Positions 18,144-26,456 of a stretch of DNA of 64,000 bases are shown in pieces (position 1 is the stretch's first letter; every line of letters begins with the position of its first letter). The stretch is from Sphingomonas naphthae (GTDB taxonomy: Bacteria; Pseudomonadota; Alphaproteobacteria; Sphingomonadales; Sphingomonadaceae), in assembly GCF_028607085.1 (NCBI RefSeq), contig NZ_CP117411.1:1116001-1180000 (forward strand), read 5' to 3'. The translations under genes and the position numbers were made by a program. The notes beneath the pieces were generated by a model. That model saw only the letters and a program-made list of their open reading frames with translations, searched no databases and was not told the origin of the DNA.

Positions 18144-18880
18144 ACACCGATCGCACGGTTCTGCTCACAGGCGCGGCTGGCGGCATGGGAGCGGTCTTCG
18201 TCCAGCGGTTCCTCGGCAATGGTGACACCGTCGTCGCGACCGATACCAGCGGCGAAGCGCTTGGCGCGCTCCTCGAAAAAATGGGCGAATCGGACAGACT
18301 GATAGTCGTCCAAGGCGACATTTCGGACGATGCGAGTTGCCGGGAGATCGCCGAGACCGCCCGGACGAAAACCGGGCGTATCGACGTGCTCGTCAACGTG
18401 GCCGGCTTTTTCCCGATCCAGCCCTTCCTCGACATCAGCGCCGACGACTGGCGCAAGATCATCGACATCAACCTGACGGGCACGGCCTTCATGACCAAGG
18501 CGGCACTGCCGCTTATGGTCGGGCGCGGATGGGGGCGGATCATCAACGTCGGGTCGGCGTCGGTCTATCCGGGCGTGCCCGGCCAGTCGCACTATGTCGC
18601 CGCGAAAGCGGGCGTTATCGGTCTGACCCGCAGCCTCGCACGCGAATTTGGGCGGGACGGCATCACCGTCAACCTCGTCGCGCCGGGGGTCACGGTCACC
18701 AAAGCGGTCAAGGAAAGCTTTCCCGAGGAACTGCTCAAGGAGCAGATCGAGCGACGCTGCATCAGGCGCGAAGAAAAGCCCGACGATCTCGTGGGCACCG
18801 TGTTCTTTCTCGCATCGCCCGATGCCGATTTCATAACCGGCCAGTCGATCATCATCGACGGCGGGTCATTGATGCTCTGA
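18140..18880 (+). CDS. Short-chain dehydrogenase/reductase
   Basis: A 246-residue classical SDR that reduces or oxidises a carbonyl or alcohol with NAD(P). It has the cofactor motif TGAAGGMG at residues 10-17, a NVAGFFP segment equivalent to NNAG, Ser in VGSASVY, the catalytic YVAAK, and FITGQSIIIDGG near the end. Its ATG overlaps the previous stop by four bases (ATGA), so translation is coupled to the hydrolase. An Asp (ATDTSGE) after the second beta-strand suggests NAD preference over NADP; this is inferred from SDR rules. Confidence 0.93.
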   Translation: MNTDRTVLLTGAAGGMGAVFVQRFLGNGDTVVATDTSGEALGALLEKMGESDRLIVVQGDISDDASCREIAETARTKTGRIDVLVNVAGFFPIQPFLDISADDWRKIIDINLTGTAFMTKAALPLMVGRGWGRIINVGSASVYPGVPGQSHYVAAKAGVIGLTRSLAREFGRDGITVNLVAPGVTVTKAVKESFPEELLKEQIERRCIRREEKPDDLVGTVFFLASPDADFITGQSIIIDGGSLML

Positions 18881-18894
18881 CCGGAAGACCCGCC

Positions 18895-19986
18895 ATGACC
18901 GATCTGTTTACGCCCTACGACCTTCACGGCCTCGAATTGCCGAACCGCATCGTTATGTCAGCGATGACGCGGACGCGCGCCTCGGATACCGGTGTGCCGA
19001 CCGACCTCATGCGCGACTACTACGTGCAGCGAGCTTCGGCGGGCCTCATCGTTACAGAATGCACGCAGGTCTCCGATCAGGGCCACGGCATCATCCGCTG
19101 CCCCGGCCTCCATCGCGCCGATCAGATCGAAGGCTGGCGCAAGGTGACCGATGCGGTCCACGCGGCCGGGGGCAGGATCTATGTCCAGCTCTGGCATTGC
19201 GGGCGCGTCGCGCATCCGGAGATGCGCGGCGGCGAACCTCCGGTCGCGCCCTCGCCGCTGCCCGCAGAAGGCGACTTCTTTCTGCCACGCGGCCGAGTCG
19301 AGTTTCCCACGCCCCGGCCGTTGCGCGTCGAGGAGATCGCGCCGATTGTCGAGGATTTCGCGCGAGCCACCCGCAACGCCCAGGAAGCGGGCTTCGACGG
19401 CGTCGAACTGCACGGCGCGAACGGCTATCTGCAGGACCAGTTTCTTCAAGATGGCAGCAACCATCGCACCGATGCCTATGGCGGCGGGGTCGCGAACCGC
19501 GCCCGGCTGATGATCGAGACCGCCGAGGCCATGATCGGCGCGTGGAGCGCGGACCGGGTCGGCCTCAGGCTGTCGCCCTCCAGCTATCTCTACGGGATGA
19601 AGGATAGCGATGCGCGCGAAACCTTCGGCCATCTCGTCACCGCCTTCGATCGCCTGGGGGTCGGCTATCTCACCTTCCTTGAGCCGAATGGCAAAGATGC
19701 CAAGAAGGGCGTCCAGATCGAGCATGTCGTCGAAGCGCTGGGGCCGCTCACGTCACGACCGATCATCGTCAACACGGGCTTCGACAAGGACAAGGGCAAT
19801 GAGGCGATAGCGAGCGGCGCTGTCGATCTCGTTGCCTATGGCGTGCCATATATCGCCAATCCTGACCTCGTGGAGCGATACCGGAGCGACGCACCGCTCA
19901 ACAAGCCGGACCCGGAGACCTTCTACGGGGAAGGCCAGAAGGGCTATACCGACTATCCTGCGATGGCCGGCGGGACGACACCGTGA
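18895..19986 (+). CDS. Old Yellow Enzyme family alkene reductase (NemA/XenB type)
   Basis: A 363-residue FMN-dependent ene-reductase. It reduces activated C=C bonds, and in this family also nitro compounds, using NAD(P)H. Visible signatures are the N-terminal FTPYDLHGLELPNRIVMSAM, the segment VQLWHCGRVAHPE, and the substrate-binding pair HGANGYLQDQFLQDGSN (His and Asn of the NEM-reductase type) followed by RTDAYGG. The FMN-phosphate region is VNTGFDKDKGNEA. It lies 14 bases after the SDR gene. With a hydrolase, an SDR and a glutathione S-transferase alongside, it points to breakdown of an unsaturated or nitro-substituted xenobiotic or natural product. Confidence 0.93.
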   Translation: MTDLFTPYDLHGLELPNRIVMSAMTRTRASDTGVPTDLMRDYYVQRASAGLIVTECTQVSDQGHGIIRCPGLHRADQIEGWRKVTDAVHAAGGRIYVQLWHCGRVAHPEMRGGEPPVAPSPLPAEGDFFLPRGRVEFPTPRPLRVEEIAPIVEDFARATRNAQEAGFDGVELHGANGYLQDQFLQDGSNHRTDAYGGGVANRARLMIETAEAMIGAWSADRVGLRLSPSSYLYGMKDSDARETFGHLVTAFDRLGVGYLTFLEPNGKDAKKGVQIEHVVEALGPLTSRPIIVNTGFDKDKGNEAIASGAVDLVAYGVPYIANPDLVERYRSDAPLNKPDPETFYGEGQKGYTDYPAMAGGTTP

Positions 19987-20849
19987 CCTGGGATGAGTTC
20001 GCCACGATCCGGGCGGATGTGGGCGAAGCGAAGCTCGCGGTGCGCGTCGGAGGTTCTGGACCGCCGGTCGTGCTCCTGCACGGCTTCCCACAGCATTCGC
20101 TGATGTGGCATGCGATCGCGCCGATTCTTGCCGAGCAGTTCACGGTGATCGCGCCCGACCAGCGCGGCATGGGTGCCTCGACGATAGCGGAGGGTAACTA
20201 CAGCAAGACGGCTCTCGCGGGCGACCTCGCCAAGGTGCTTGACACGCTTGGTCACAGCCAGGCGCACATCGCCGGCTACGATCTCGGCGCGGGCGTCGCG
20301 GCCGCCTTCGCCCGTGACTATCCGCGCAGGGTCAGACGGCTCGCCGTTATGGAGTTCGTCCTCGCGGGCTTCGGTCTTGAGCAGGCGATGGCACCGCAAC
20401 CGGGCTGGGGCGCGGACTCCAACTGGCACTTCAGCGTTTTCGCCGCGCCCGACGTTGCCGTCTGGCTCTTCGCGGGACGCGAGCGCGAGCTGCTGGAATG
20501 GTTCTTCTGGCACGAAACCCATGCCGGTTCGCTCGCCGTGAGCGAAGCACATATGGCGGCTTACGCGCGCAGCCTGTCGCGTCCGGGGGTGCTGCGGGCC
20601 GGCGCCAGCTATTACGCAGCGATCTTCCAGGACGCCGACGACAATGCTCCTCTGAAGAAGAAGCCGCTGGCGATGCCAGTGCTCGCGGTGGGTGGCGCGT
20701 CGCACGCCGGACCGATGCTGGAGCGCTTCTGGAGCGACGTCGCCTCCGATCTCACGACCGCGGTCATCCCCGCCGCCGGCCACTGGCTCGGCGATGAAAA
20801 TCCGCGGGCCACAGCGAAAGCGCTCGCAGACTTTTTTTCACAGCCTTGA
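19983..20849 (+). CDS. Alpha/beta hydrolase, epoxide-hydrolase/dehalogenase-like
   Basis: A 288-residue alpha/beta hydrolase that starts at a GTG overlapping the previous stop. The HGFPQH oxyanion motif is near residue 34 and DQRGMGAS follows. The nucleophile elbow reads GYDLGAG, with Asp instead of Ser. Asp nucleophiles mark epoxide hydrolases and haloalkane or fluoroacetate dehalogenases. A late His in PAAGHWLGDE supplies the base. The usual HDRG element is altered to YDLG, so the substrate cannot be assigned from the sequence alone. Confidence 0.88.
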   Translation: MTWDEFATIRADVGEAKLAVRVGGSGPPVVLLHGFPQHSLMWHAIAPILAEQFTVIAPDQRGMGASTIAEGNYSKTALAGDLAKVLDTLGHSQAHIAGYDLGAGVAAAFARDYPRRVRRLAVMEFVLAGFGLEQAMAPQPGWGADSNWHFSVFAAPDVAVWLFAGRERELLEWFFWHETHAGSLAVSEAHMAAYARSLSRPGVLRAGASYYAAIFQDADDNAPLKKKPLAMPVLAVGGASHAGPMLERFWSDVASDLTTAVIPAAGHWLGDENPRATAKALADFFSQP

Positions 20850-20866
20850 AGCAGCAGGAGACAGAC

Positions 20867-21262
20867 ATGGCCGAGCAGAAAAGCATCCTCATCGTTGGCG
20901 AAACCCCCGAGAACATGGATTTTTCGGACCCGGCGATCCCGAAGGGCCTCACGCCCGACAAGATCCGCGACGGACTGGAATCGTCGCTGAACGAACTTCG
21001 CGGCAAGGGTCACATCGCCCGCCTCGTTTATCTCGACACCAGGGAGACAGCCCCTGAGCAAATGGCGGAAGCGCTCGGCTGGAATGTGTTCGATGTCATC
21101 GTCGTAGGCGCTGGCCTCCGGATCGTGCCCAAGCAGACGGAGATGTTCGAGGTCGTCATGAACACCATCCGCACCGCAGCGCCTCAGGCGAAGCTCGCGT
21201 TCAATCTCAGTCCCGACGACTCCGCGGATGCGGCGAATCGGCAGCTCTCCGGCGATGACTGA
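20867..21262 (+). CDS. Conserved-looking hypothetical protein in catabolic operon
   Basis: A 131-residue protein of unrecognised family. It starts at an ATG after a good AGGAG site. An in-frame TTG seven codons upstream overlaps the previous gene but lacks that site. The pattern of beta-strands and helices (KSILIVGETP, then GLTPDKIRDGLESSLNEL, IARLVYLD, FDVIVVGAGLRIVPKQTEMF, TAAPQAKLAFN) looks like a small Rossmann-like or response-regulator-like alpha/beta fold without a phosphate-binding loop. No catalytic residue is evident. Its place inside the operon, overlapping the glutathione S-transferase start, suggests an accessory role in the same pathway. Confidence 0.78.
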   Translation: MAEQKSILIVGETPENMDFSDPAIPKGLTPDKIRDGLESSLNELRGKGHIARLVYLDTRETAPEQMAEALGWNVFDVIVVGAGLRIVPKQTEMFEVVMNTIRTAAPQAKLAFNLSPDDSADAANRQLSGDD

Positions 21263-21956
21263 GCCACTCGAAGCCGACCCTGGCGGACGCTTGCCCGATC
21301 CAGGGCAAGATGGCGTGCCGGCGCTCTACTGGGGTCCGGGCACCTGCGCGATCGGCATTCAGGTATTGCTCGAGGAATCGGGTCGCCCCTACCGGACGAT
21401 AAAGGTCGACGTCCACGGCGGCGGCACTCGCACGCCCGAGTTCCTGGCGATCAACCCCAAGGGTAAGGTGCCGACGCTTGTCCGAGAGGACGGGACCGTC
21501 CTGACGGAGTTCGGTGCGATCGCCACTTGGCTCGGACTGACTGACAAGAGCGCCGGCTTGCTACCGCGCGATCCGGAAAGTGGCGCGCGCGTCGCCGAAA
21601 TGATCGCTTACGTTGAAGGCACGATTCACGGTCAGGGCTATGGCCGCCTCATGCGTCCCGACCTGTTCGAGCCTCAGGACGCGTTGCACACGAGCCTAGG
21701 GATTGGCCAAGCGGCCGTCAGACGCCAAGGTCGAGAGATCGTGGAGCAGGGCTTCGCTGTGCTCGATGCCGACTTGGCCGGACATGCATACGCCATCGGC
21801 GATTCCTTCACGATCGCGGACGCCGCGCTGTTCTACGTCGAAAGATGGGCACCGCAACACGATGTCGATCTGCCGCGCCATGTCGCCAGCCATTTCGCAA
21901 GACTCAAAGAGCGCCCTGCTATTCAATGCGTCATGCAACAGTGGAAGAATTTGTGA
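21255..21956 (+). CDS. Glutathione S-transferase family protein
   Basis: A 233-residue glutathione S-transferase. The N-terminal thioredoxin-like domain has YWGPGTCAIGIQVLLEESG, with a possible catalytic Cys or Ser region, and the cis-Pro segment NPKGKVPTLVREDG followed by LTEFGAIATWL (the Glu-Ser/Phe glutathione contact). The C-terminal domain is all-helical, with AYAIGDSFTIADAALFYVERW carrying the N-capping box. The start codon lies within the 3' end of the preceding gene. It probably conjugates or isomerises an intermediate of this operon. Confidence 0.88.
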   Translation: MTEPLEADPGGRLPDPGQDGVPALYWGPGTCAIGIQVLLEESGRPYRTIKVDVHGGGTRTPEFLAINPKGKVPTLVREDGTVLTEFGAIATWLGLTDKSAGLLPRDPESGARVAEMIAYVEGTIHGQGYGRLMRPDLFEPQDALHTSLGIGQAAVRRQGREIVEQGFAVLDADLAGHAYAIGDSFTIADAALFYVERWAPQHDVDLPRHVASHFARLKERPAIQCVMQQWKNL

Positions 21957-22040
21957 CCGGCGGGCCTTTGGTCCTCACGGCACACGACGCAGACCGCTGC
22001 GACGGTCTCAATCCGTTCCTTCTGTCGGTAACCGAAAGCT

Positions 22041-22964
22041 ATGTGCTTTGAGATCCGCCAACTTCATTATGCTATCACTGCAGCAGACCACGGAAGCTTC
22101 TACAAAGCTGCGCGAGTTCTCGATATCGAGCAATCAACACTAAGCCGCAGCATTCTCAAGTTGGAACGCGCGATTGGAACACCAATCTTCGAGCGGTCGC
22201 GTTCTGGTGTGACGGCGACATTGGCTGGCTCTGCGTTCATTCGGGGCGCGAGGCCGATGGTCGCGAGTGCGGAAGCTTTAGTCAAGATGATGCGAGCGGC
22301 CGGCCAAGGCCGAGCGGGTGGACTCGCCGTCGGGCATAATAGTTCAGTATCGGCGGGTAATCTTCGCGCTATTTTGATGAGTTGGCACGATACTCACCCC
22401 GACGTGATTTTCGAATGTGTTGAGGCTGATCGCAGTGTCCTGCTCGCTGGACTGGACTCTGGCGAGATTGACATAGCTATACTGATGGGCGCAGCCAGCC
22501 ATAAAGGCTTCCACTGTGAGCCGTTATGGAGCGAGCGCATGCTCGTGGCGTTGTCCTCGGCTCATGCATTGGCCGGACGCAACGCAGTTTTGTGGACAGA
22601 CCTACGTGGCGAGCGCATCTTATTGCCTGCCGCTGATCCGGGGCCGGAAATACACGATATGCTGCTCGGCAGGTTATCGGCGGCGGGCATGAAACCGGAC
22701 ATACGGATGCATCGATCCAGCCGAGAAATGATCCTGAGCATCCTTGGGGGCGGCTCCAGCGTGAGCATCGTTTGCGAAGGCTCTACGGGTGCGAGCTATC
22801 CTGATGTGGTCTATCGTCCAATACACGGCGAGCAAGGTCCGGCACTTACTGGCTATTCGGGGTACTGGCGCGACGACAATGGCAATCCGGCGCTACGGCG
22901 CTTCCTTGAATTCATCAAGGCACGTTACGCACTGTCTTTTGATGTATCTTCGGAATTGCAGTAG
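22041..22964 (+). CDS. LysR-family transcriptional regulator (AT-richer)
   Basis: A 307-residue LysR regulator. Its N-terminal DNA-binding domain (LHYAITAADHGSFYKAARVL, then EQSTLSRSILKLERAIG and FERSRSGVTAT) is followed by an effector domain. Codon choice is visibly more AT-rich than in the preceding operon, which suggests a different origin. It lies 84 bases after the glutathione S-transferase gene in the same direction. Its target is unclear. Confidence 0.9.
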   Translation: MCFEIRQLHYAITAADHGSFYKAARVLDIEQSTLSRSILKLERAIGTPIFERSRSGVTATLAGSAFIRGARPMVASAEALVKMMRAAGQGRAGGLAVGHNSSVSAGNLRAILMSWHDTHPDVIFECVEADRSVLLAGLDSGEIDIAILMGAASHKGFHCEPLWSERMLVALSSAHALAGRNAVLWTDLRGERILLPAADPGPEIHDMLLGRLSAAGMKPDIRMHRSSREMILSILGGGSSVSIVCEGSTGASYPDVVYRPIHGEQGPALTGYSGYWRDDNGNPALRRFLEFIKARYALSFDVSSELQ

Positions 22965-22993
22965 ATTAGCTGACCGATTGCGGAGTTGTAGCG

Positions 22994-23302
22994 ATGTGGC
23001 AAAGCAAGATATTTATCAGCGTGCTTGTTGCTTTGGCCATCGGCTTTGCAGGCGGTTTCGCCTTGCGGCCCGTCATCGCACCCGCGCCACAGGCTGTTGC
23101 CGTCTCCAGCCCGGCGCCAATCGCTATGACCTCGCCCGAAGCGCGCGGCACCCAGTATTTCGTGGCGCATATCGACGAGGCCCGTCAGGTTGTGGCCGGA
23201 TGCCGGGACGGCTCGGTGCGTGGCGGCGAATGTGCCACCGCCGAGGAAGCGATCATAAAGGTCGATGCCGCAGAACGCCGGAGAAAGTTCCTGGGCAATT
23301 GA
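22994..23302 (+). CDS. Putative entry-exclusion protein (EexN-like)
   Basis: A 102-residue protein with one N-terminal membrane segment (FISVLVALAIGFAGGFAL) and a periplasmic tail. The tail pattern TQYFVAHIDEARQVVAGCRDG, then GGECATAEEAI, with two Cys about ten residues apart, resembles the EexN family of entry-exclusion proteins. These proteins block conjugation into a cell that already carries the element. GGAG precedes the ATG. It is convergent with the end of the trb operon, where exclusion genes often sit. The assignment rests on size, topology and this motif only. Confidence 0.5.
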   Translation: MWQSKIFISVLVALAIGFAGGFALRPVIAPAPQAVAVSSPAPIAMTSPEARGTQYFVAHIDEARQVVAGCRDGSVRGGECATAEEAIIKVDAAERRRKFLGN

Positions 23303-23312
23303 CTCCGAATGC

Positions 23313-23537
23313 TCAGTTCTTTCCGATGTCCCGACGACGTGAAAACCCTCGGTCGCTGGCCATAAACTTTGCTAGCATCGGCGAGACGAGCTTTTCGGGC
23401 GGGATGGCTTCCGCGCCCGTTTCAGCCGCGAGTGCGGCGGCGTAAGCGGCGAGATCACGGTGGACGGTGGCTGGTAGTTCGACCGTTAACTTGACGGGTC
23501 GGTCGTCGGCAAGCGGCCCCAGCTTCAACTTTGTCAT
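23313..23537 (-). CDS. DUF2274 family protein, last gene of trb operon
   Basis: A 74-residue protein with the DUF2274 pattern: KLKLGPLADDRPVKLTVELP at the N-terminus and a helix YAAALAAETG near the middle. The family is small, cytoplasmic and typically found right after trbI in alphaproteobacterial conjugative elements. Its function is not established, though the fold may be ribbon-helix-helix-like. The start overlaps the trbI stop by four bases. Confidence 0.85.
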   Translation of the reverse strand: MTKLKLGPLADDRPVKLTVELPATVHRDLAAYAAALAAETGAEAIPPEKLVSPMLAKFMASDRGFSRRRDIGKN

Positions 23538-24760
23538 CGTGCGGCTCCCATTGGTTCGAGCACAAGGTCGCGGGTGAGGACCACGCGCAGCGGATGGCCT
23601 GGCCGGATGGTGAGCGTCGGCTGCACGTTGAGCTGCCGCCGCACGATCTGCTGGCCGGTCTGGTTGATGGTGTCCTGCGAGCCCCGCCGCAGCGCGCGGG
23701 TCAGCTCGTCCTCGCTGTCCGCGCCCAGCTCGGTGCCGACGCCGAGCAGCGTGGAGACGGCGGCTGCCCTGAGCAGACTGCCCCAATGCTGATTCACGCG
23801 GTCCTGTAGGCCCGCGAAGCCCGCGCCGTCCGCGCCGGGCTGGCGCTCGAGAACGATCGAGCGGCCGTCCGGCATGATGAGCCGATCCCAGGCGAGCAAT
23901 ACGCGGGTCTGCCCGGCGGCGATCTCGCTGTCATACTCGCCGATGAGCCGCGCGCCCTGCGGGATGAGCAGGATGCGCCCCGTGAGGCTGTCATAGACGT
24001 TCGCCGTCACCTGCGCGGTGATCTGGCCGGGCAGGTCCGAACGGACGCCGGTGATGAGCGCAGCCGGGATGGTGCTGCCGGCTTGCACGATGTTGGGCGA
24101 CGCCGGCGCGGCCAGCCGCTCGACGCTGACGGTGCGCTGGTTGGCCGCCTGCGCCATGAAGGCGCGCTTGCCGGCCTGGTCGCCTTGCGCCGCCTGCTGC
24201 GCTGGTTCCTGCGCGGAAGGTGCCGGCAAGCCCGGCGTCGAAACCGGCTCCGCACCCGCACCCGCACGCCCGCCGCCGCTGCCGAGAAAGACCGAGCTGG
24301 TGCGGGCCGCATCGCGTTCCTGCGCCGCTCGCTGCCGGGCGGCCTCCGCCGCCTGCGCGCGCGGATCGGGCGGGCCGGGCTGCGCGCCGACCGGCGGCAC
24401 CGGCACGTCTTCGCCACGCTGCTGCGCCGATACGATCGGGCGGCCGAGGTCGCCGGGAAGCGGTGGGCCGAGCCGGGGCGCCTGGGCGTAGTCTCGCGGC
24501 CCGGATGTGATCGCCTCGGAGGTGGCGCGGCTGTCGGTGTTATAGAGTTCTTGGCGCACCTCGTCGCCCGGCGGTCGCAGAGCGTAGATCAGCGAACCAC
24601 CTATACCGAGTCCGGCGGCGACGCCAACGAGGGCGAGCGCTTTACGGGACAACCGCATGACGCGGGGTGGATCGCCGCGAAGCTGGAACGCGGCCGGATC
24701 GGGCCGTGGCGACTGCGGGGTGGGCCGATCCTCGACGGACGGATCGTGGCTATCGGTCAC
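23534..24760 (-). CDS. trbI: Conjugal transfer protein TrbI (VirB10-like)
   Basis: A 408-residue VirB10-type protein that spans from the inner to the outer membrane and forms the core of the type IV secretion channel. It starts at GTG. It has a short cytoplasmic N-terminus, one membrane segment (ALALVGVAAGLGIGGSLIYA, about 41-60), a Pro/Gln/Ala-rich periplasmic linker, then the conserved C-terminal beta-barrel domain with GSTIPAALITGVRSDLPGQ and LLIPQGARLIGEYDS. It overlaps trbG by four bases at the start and DUF2274 at the end. Confidence 0.95.
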   Translation of the reverse strand: MTDSHDPSVEDRPTPQSPRPDPAAFQLRGDPPRVMRLSRKALALVGVAAGLGIGGSLIYALRPPGDEVRQELYNTDSRATSEAITSGPRDYAQAPRLGPPLPGDLGRPIVSAQQRGEDVPVPPVGAQPGPPDPRAQAAEAARQRAAQERDAARTSSVFLGSGGGRAGAGAEPVSTPGLPAPSAQEPAQQAAQGDQAGKRAFMAQAANQRTVSVERLAAPASPNIVQAGSTIPAALITGVRSDLPGQITAQVTANVYDSLTGRILLIPQGARLIGEYDSEIAAGQTRVLLAWDRLIMPDGRSIVLERQPGADGAGFAGLQDRVNQHWGSLLRAAAVSTLLGVGTELGADSEDELTRALRRGSQDTINQTGQQIVRRQLNVQPTLTIRPGHPLRVVLTRDLVLEPMGAAR

Positions 24761-25773
24761 GGCCGCCCCCTCCGTCCGTCGTCGCGAACGATGCGGACGC
24801 GCTGCTCGGTGCGCCGATCGCCCAGGCGCAGCTCGGCGGCGGCGAACAGGCGATCGACCACCATGTAGCGACCTTGGACTCGATAGTTGACCAGCTCGGC
24901 GTCACCACGCGGGCCCGTCACGAACAGCGGCGGCATCTCGCCCTGCGAGATCCCGGCCGGAAATTCGATGAACACCTGTCGCCCGTCGTCGAAAGCGCGG
25001 GCCGGACGCCACGGCGCGCGGTCGCCCTCGATCCGGTAGCGGAAATTGAGCGCCGTTACGTCCACGCCGGTCGCGGCCGGCGCAGCGGCAGCAGCCGCCG
25101 CGTTGCGGCCTTGTAAGGCGATGAGCTGGTCCTGCGGATAGGTCCAGGACACAGACGCCATGTAGGTGGCGGGCGTTGCGCGCAGCTCCAGATGGTAAGT
25201 GCGGCGGTCGGTATTGATGACCAGATTGGTGGTGAGGTCGGGCCGGGTGGGCTTCACGAGGATATGCACGCGCGCGGTCGGCCCGCTGCCGCTCACCGTG
25301 TCGCCAATGATCCACCGCACCGTATCGCCGGCCGCGACCGGCCCCGGCCCCACGAGCTGCTCGCCTTCCTGCAAGGCGATGTCCGTCACCTGACCGGGCG
25401 CGGTATAGACTTGATAGAGCGCGCCTTCGGTCCACGGATATTGCTGGATGGCGTTGAGAAAGCCGTCACGCACCGGCTGGATGCGCGCGGCGTCGTTGGC
25501 GTCGCCGACACGGCGGCGCGGATCAGCGGGCTCTGGCGGTCGCGCGCGCTCCGTCATCGGCTCCAATTGGCCGGGCAGCGGCAACGGCTCGGGGATCGTG
25601 ACAATCTCGACCGCGCGGGGCGGCTCGGCCGCGGGCGTCGCGACGATCGCAGGGGGCGGATCGTCGAAAGCGATCACGGGCGGCCTGGCCGACGTGGTGG
25701 CACAGCCGGCGAGCGCGGACGCGGAGACGAGCAACGCGGCCGTGGCCGCGCGGCGGATGGGTATGCCGGTCAT
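24757..25773 (-). CDS. trbG: Conjugal transfer protein TrbG (VirB9-like)
   Basis: A 338-residue VirB9-type outer-membrane-complex protein. The signal peptide has a lipobox LAGC at about residue 23, so it is probably a lipoprotein. The middle and C-terminal parts show the VirB9/CagX features YQVYTAPGQVTDIALQEGE and the C-terminal strand region FVTGPRGDAELVNYRVQGRY. The ATG chosen overlaps the trbF stop by four bases. The frame is open far upstream, but that part is an out-of-frame shadow of trbF and trbL. Confidence 0.93.
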   Translation of the reverse strand: MTGIPIRRAATAALLVSASALAGCATTSARPPVIAFDDPPPAIVATPAAEPPRAVEIVTIPEPLPLPGQLEPMTERARPPEPADPRRRVGDANDAARIQPVRDGFLNAIQQYPWTEGALYQVYTAPGQVTDIALQEGEQLVGPGPVAAGDTVRWIIGDTVSGSGPTARVHILVKPTRPDLTTNLVINTDRRTYHLELRATPATYMASVSWTYPQDQLIALQGRNAAAAAAAPAATGVDVTALNFRYRIEGDRAPWRPARAFDDGRQVFIEFPAGISQGEMPPLFVTGPRGDAELVNYRVQGRYMVVDRLFAAAELRLGDRRTEQRVRIVRDDGRRGRP

Positions 25774-26453
25774 TGCGACAGCTCCTTCGACCAGTTGAGG
25801 GCTTTGACGAAGACGCCAAGCGGATTCTTGCGCAGGGCGTCGGGGGTACGCGGTGGCTGCACGACGATGGTGAGGATCGCCGACCAGCGTTCGGTGGCGG
25901 CAAGGCTGCCGTCCTGATAACGGCGCTCGATCCAGGCGACGCGGAAGCTGTCGGGTGAGGCGCGGATGACGCTCGAGACTTCCACCGCGACCTGCACCCG
26001 CCCGACATTGGCGAACGGGTCGTTGGCTCGCGCATGATCGTTGAGTGCCATCGCGCCGCGATCGGTCGTGAAATCGTAGGCCCGCAGCCAGTTCTGACGG
26101 ACAATGACCGGATCGGCCGGGATCGCGCGGACCTGCTCGATGAAGCGGGCGAGGTGGAACGCGATCTGCGGATCGGTCGGTCGGTAGCCGGCTTCGGCCG
26201 GCGCAACCGCTTGGGCCTCGCCCAACCGATCGACTTGAACGACCCACGGGACGATATGGCCGCGCGTCGATTGCCAGACGAGGCCGCCGGCCAAGCCGCC
26301 CGAAAGCGCGAGCGTCCCGAAGAAGGCGAGCCGCCAGTTCTTCGCCTGCACGCGCGCCGAGCCGATGCGGTCGTCCCATGCCTGCGCCGCGCGCTGATAG
26401 GGTGTGGCCGGCTCGGTCGTCTGGCCGTAGCGGATGCTCGGTCGCTTGAACAT
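25770..26453 (-). CDS. trbF: Conjugal transfer protein TrbF (VirB8-like)
   Basis: A 227-residue VirB8-type assembly factor. A short cytoplasmic N-terminus (FKRPSIRYGQTTEPATPYQR) leads to one membrane segment near residues 36-56 and a periplasmic domain of NTF2-like type, with VVQVDRLGEAQAVAPAEAGY and VAWIERRYQDG. It organises the core complex of the mating channel. It is separated from trbL by three bases and overlaps trbG by four. Confidence 0.94.
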   Translation of the reverse strand: MFKRPSIRYGQTTEPATPYQRAAQAWDDRIGSARVQAKNWRLAFFGTLALSGGLAGGLVWQSTRGHIVPWVVQVDRLGEAQAVAPAEAGYRPTDPQIAFHLARFIEQVRAIPADPVIVRQNWLRAYDFTTDRGAMALNDHARANDPFANVGRVQVAVEVSSVIRASPDSFRVAWIERRYQDGSLAATERWSAILTIVVQPPRTPDALRKNPLGVFVKALNWSKELSQ

Positions 26454-26456
26454 GGA

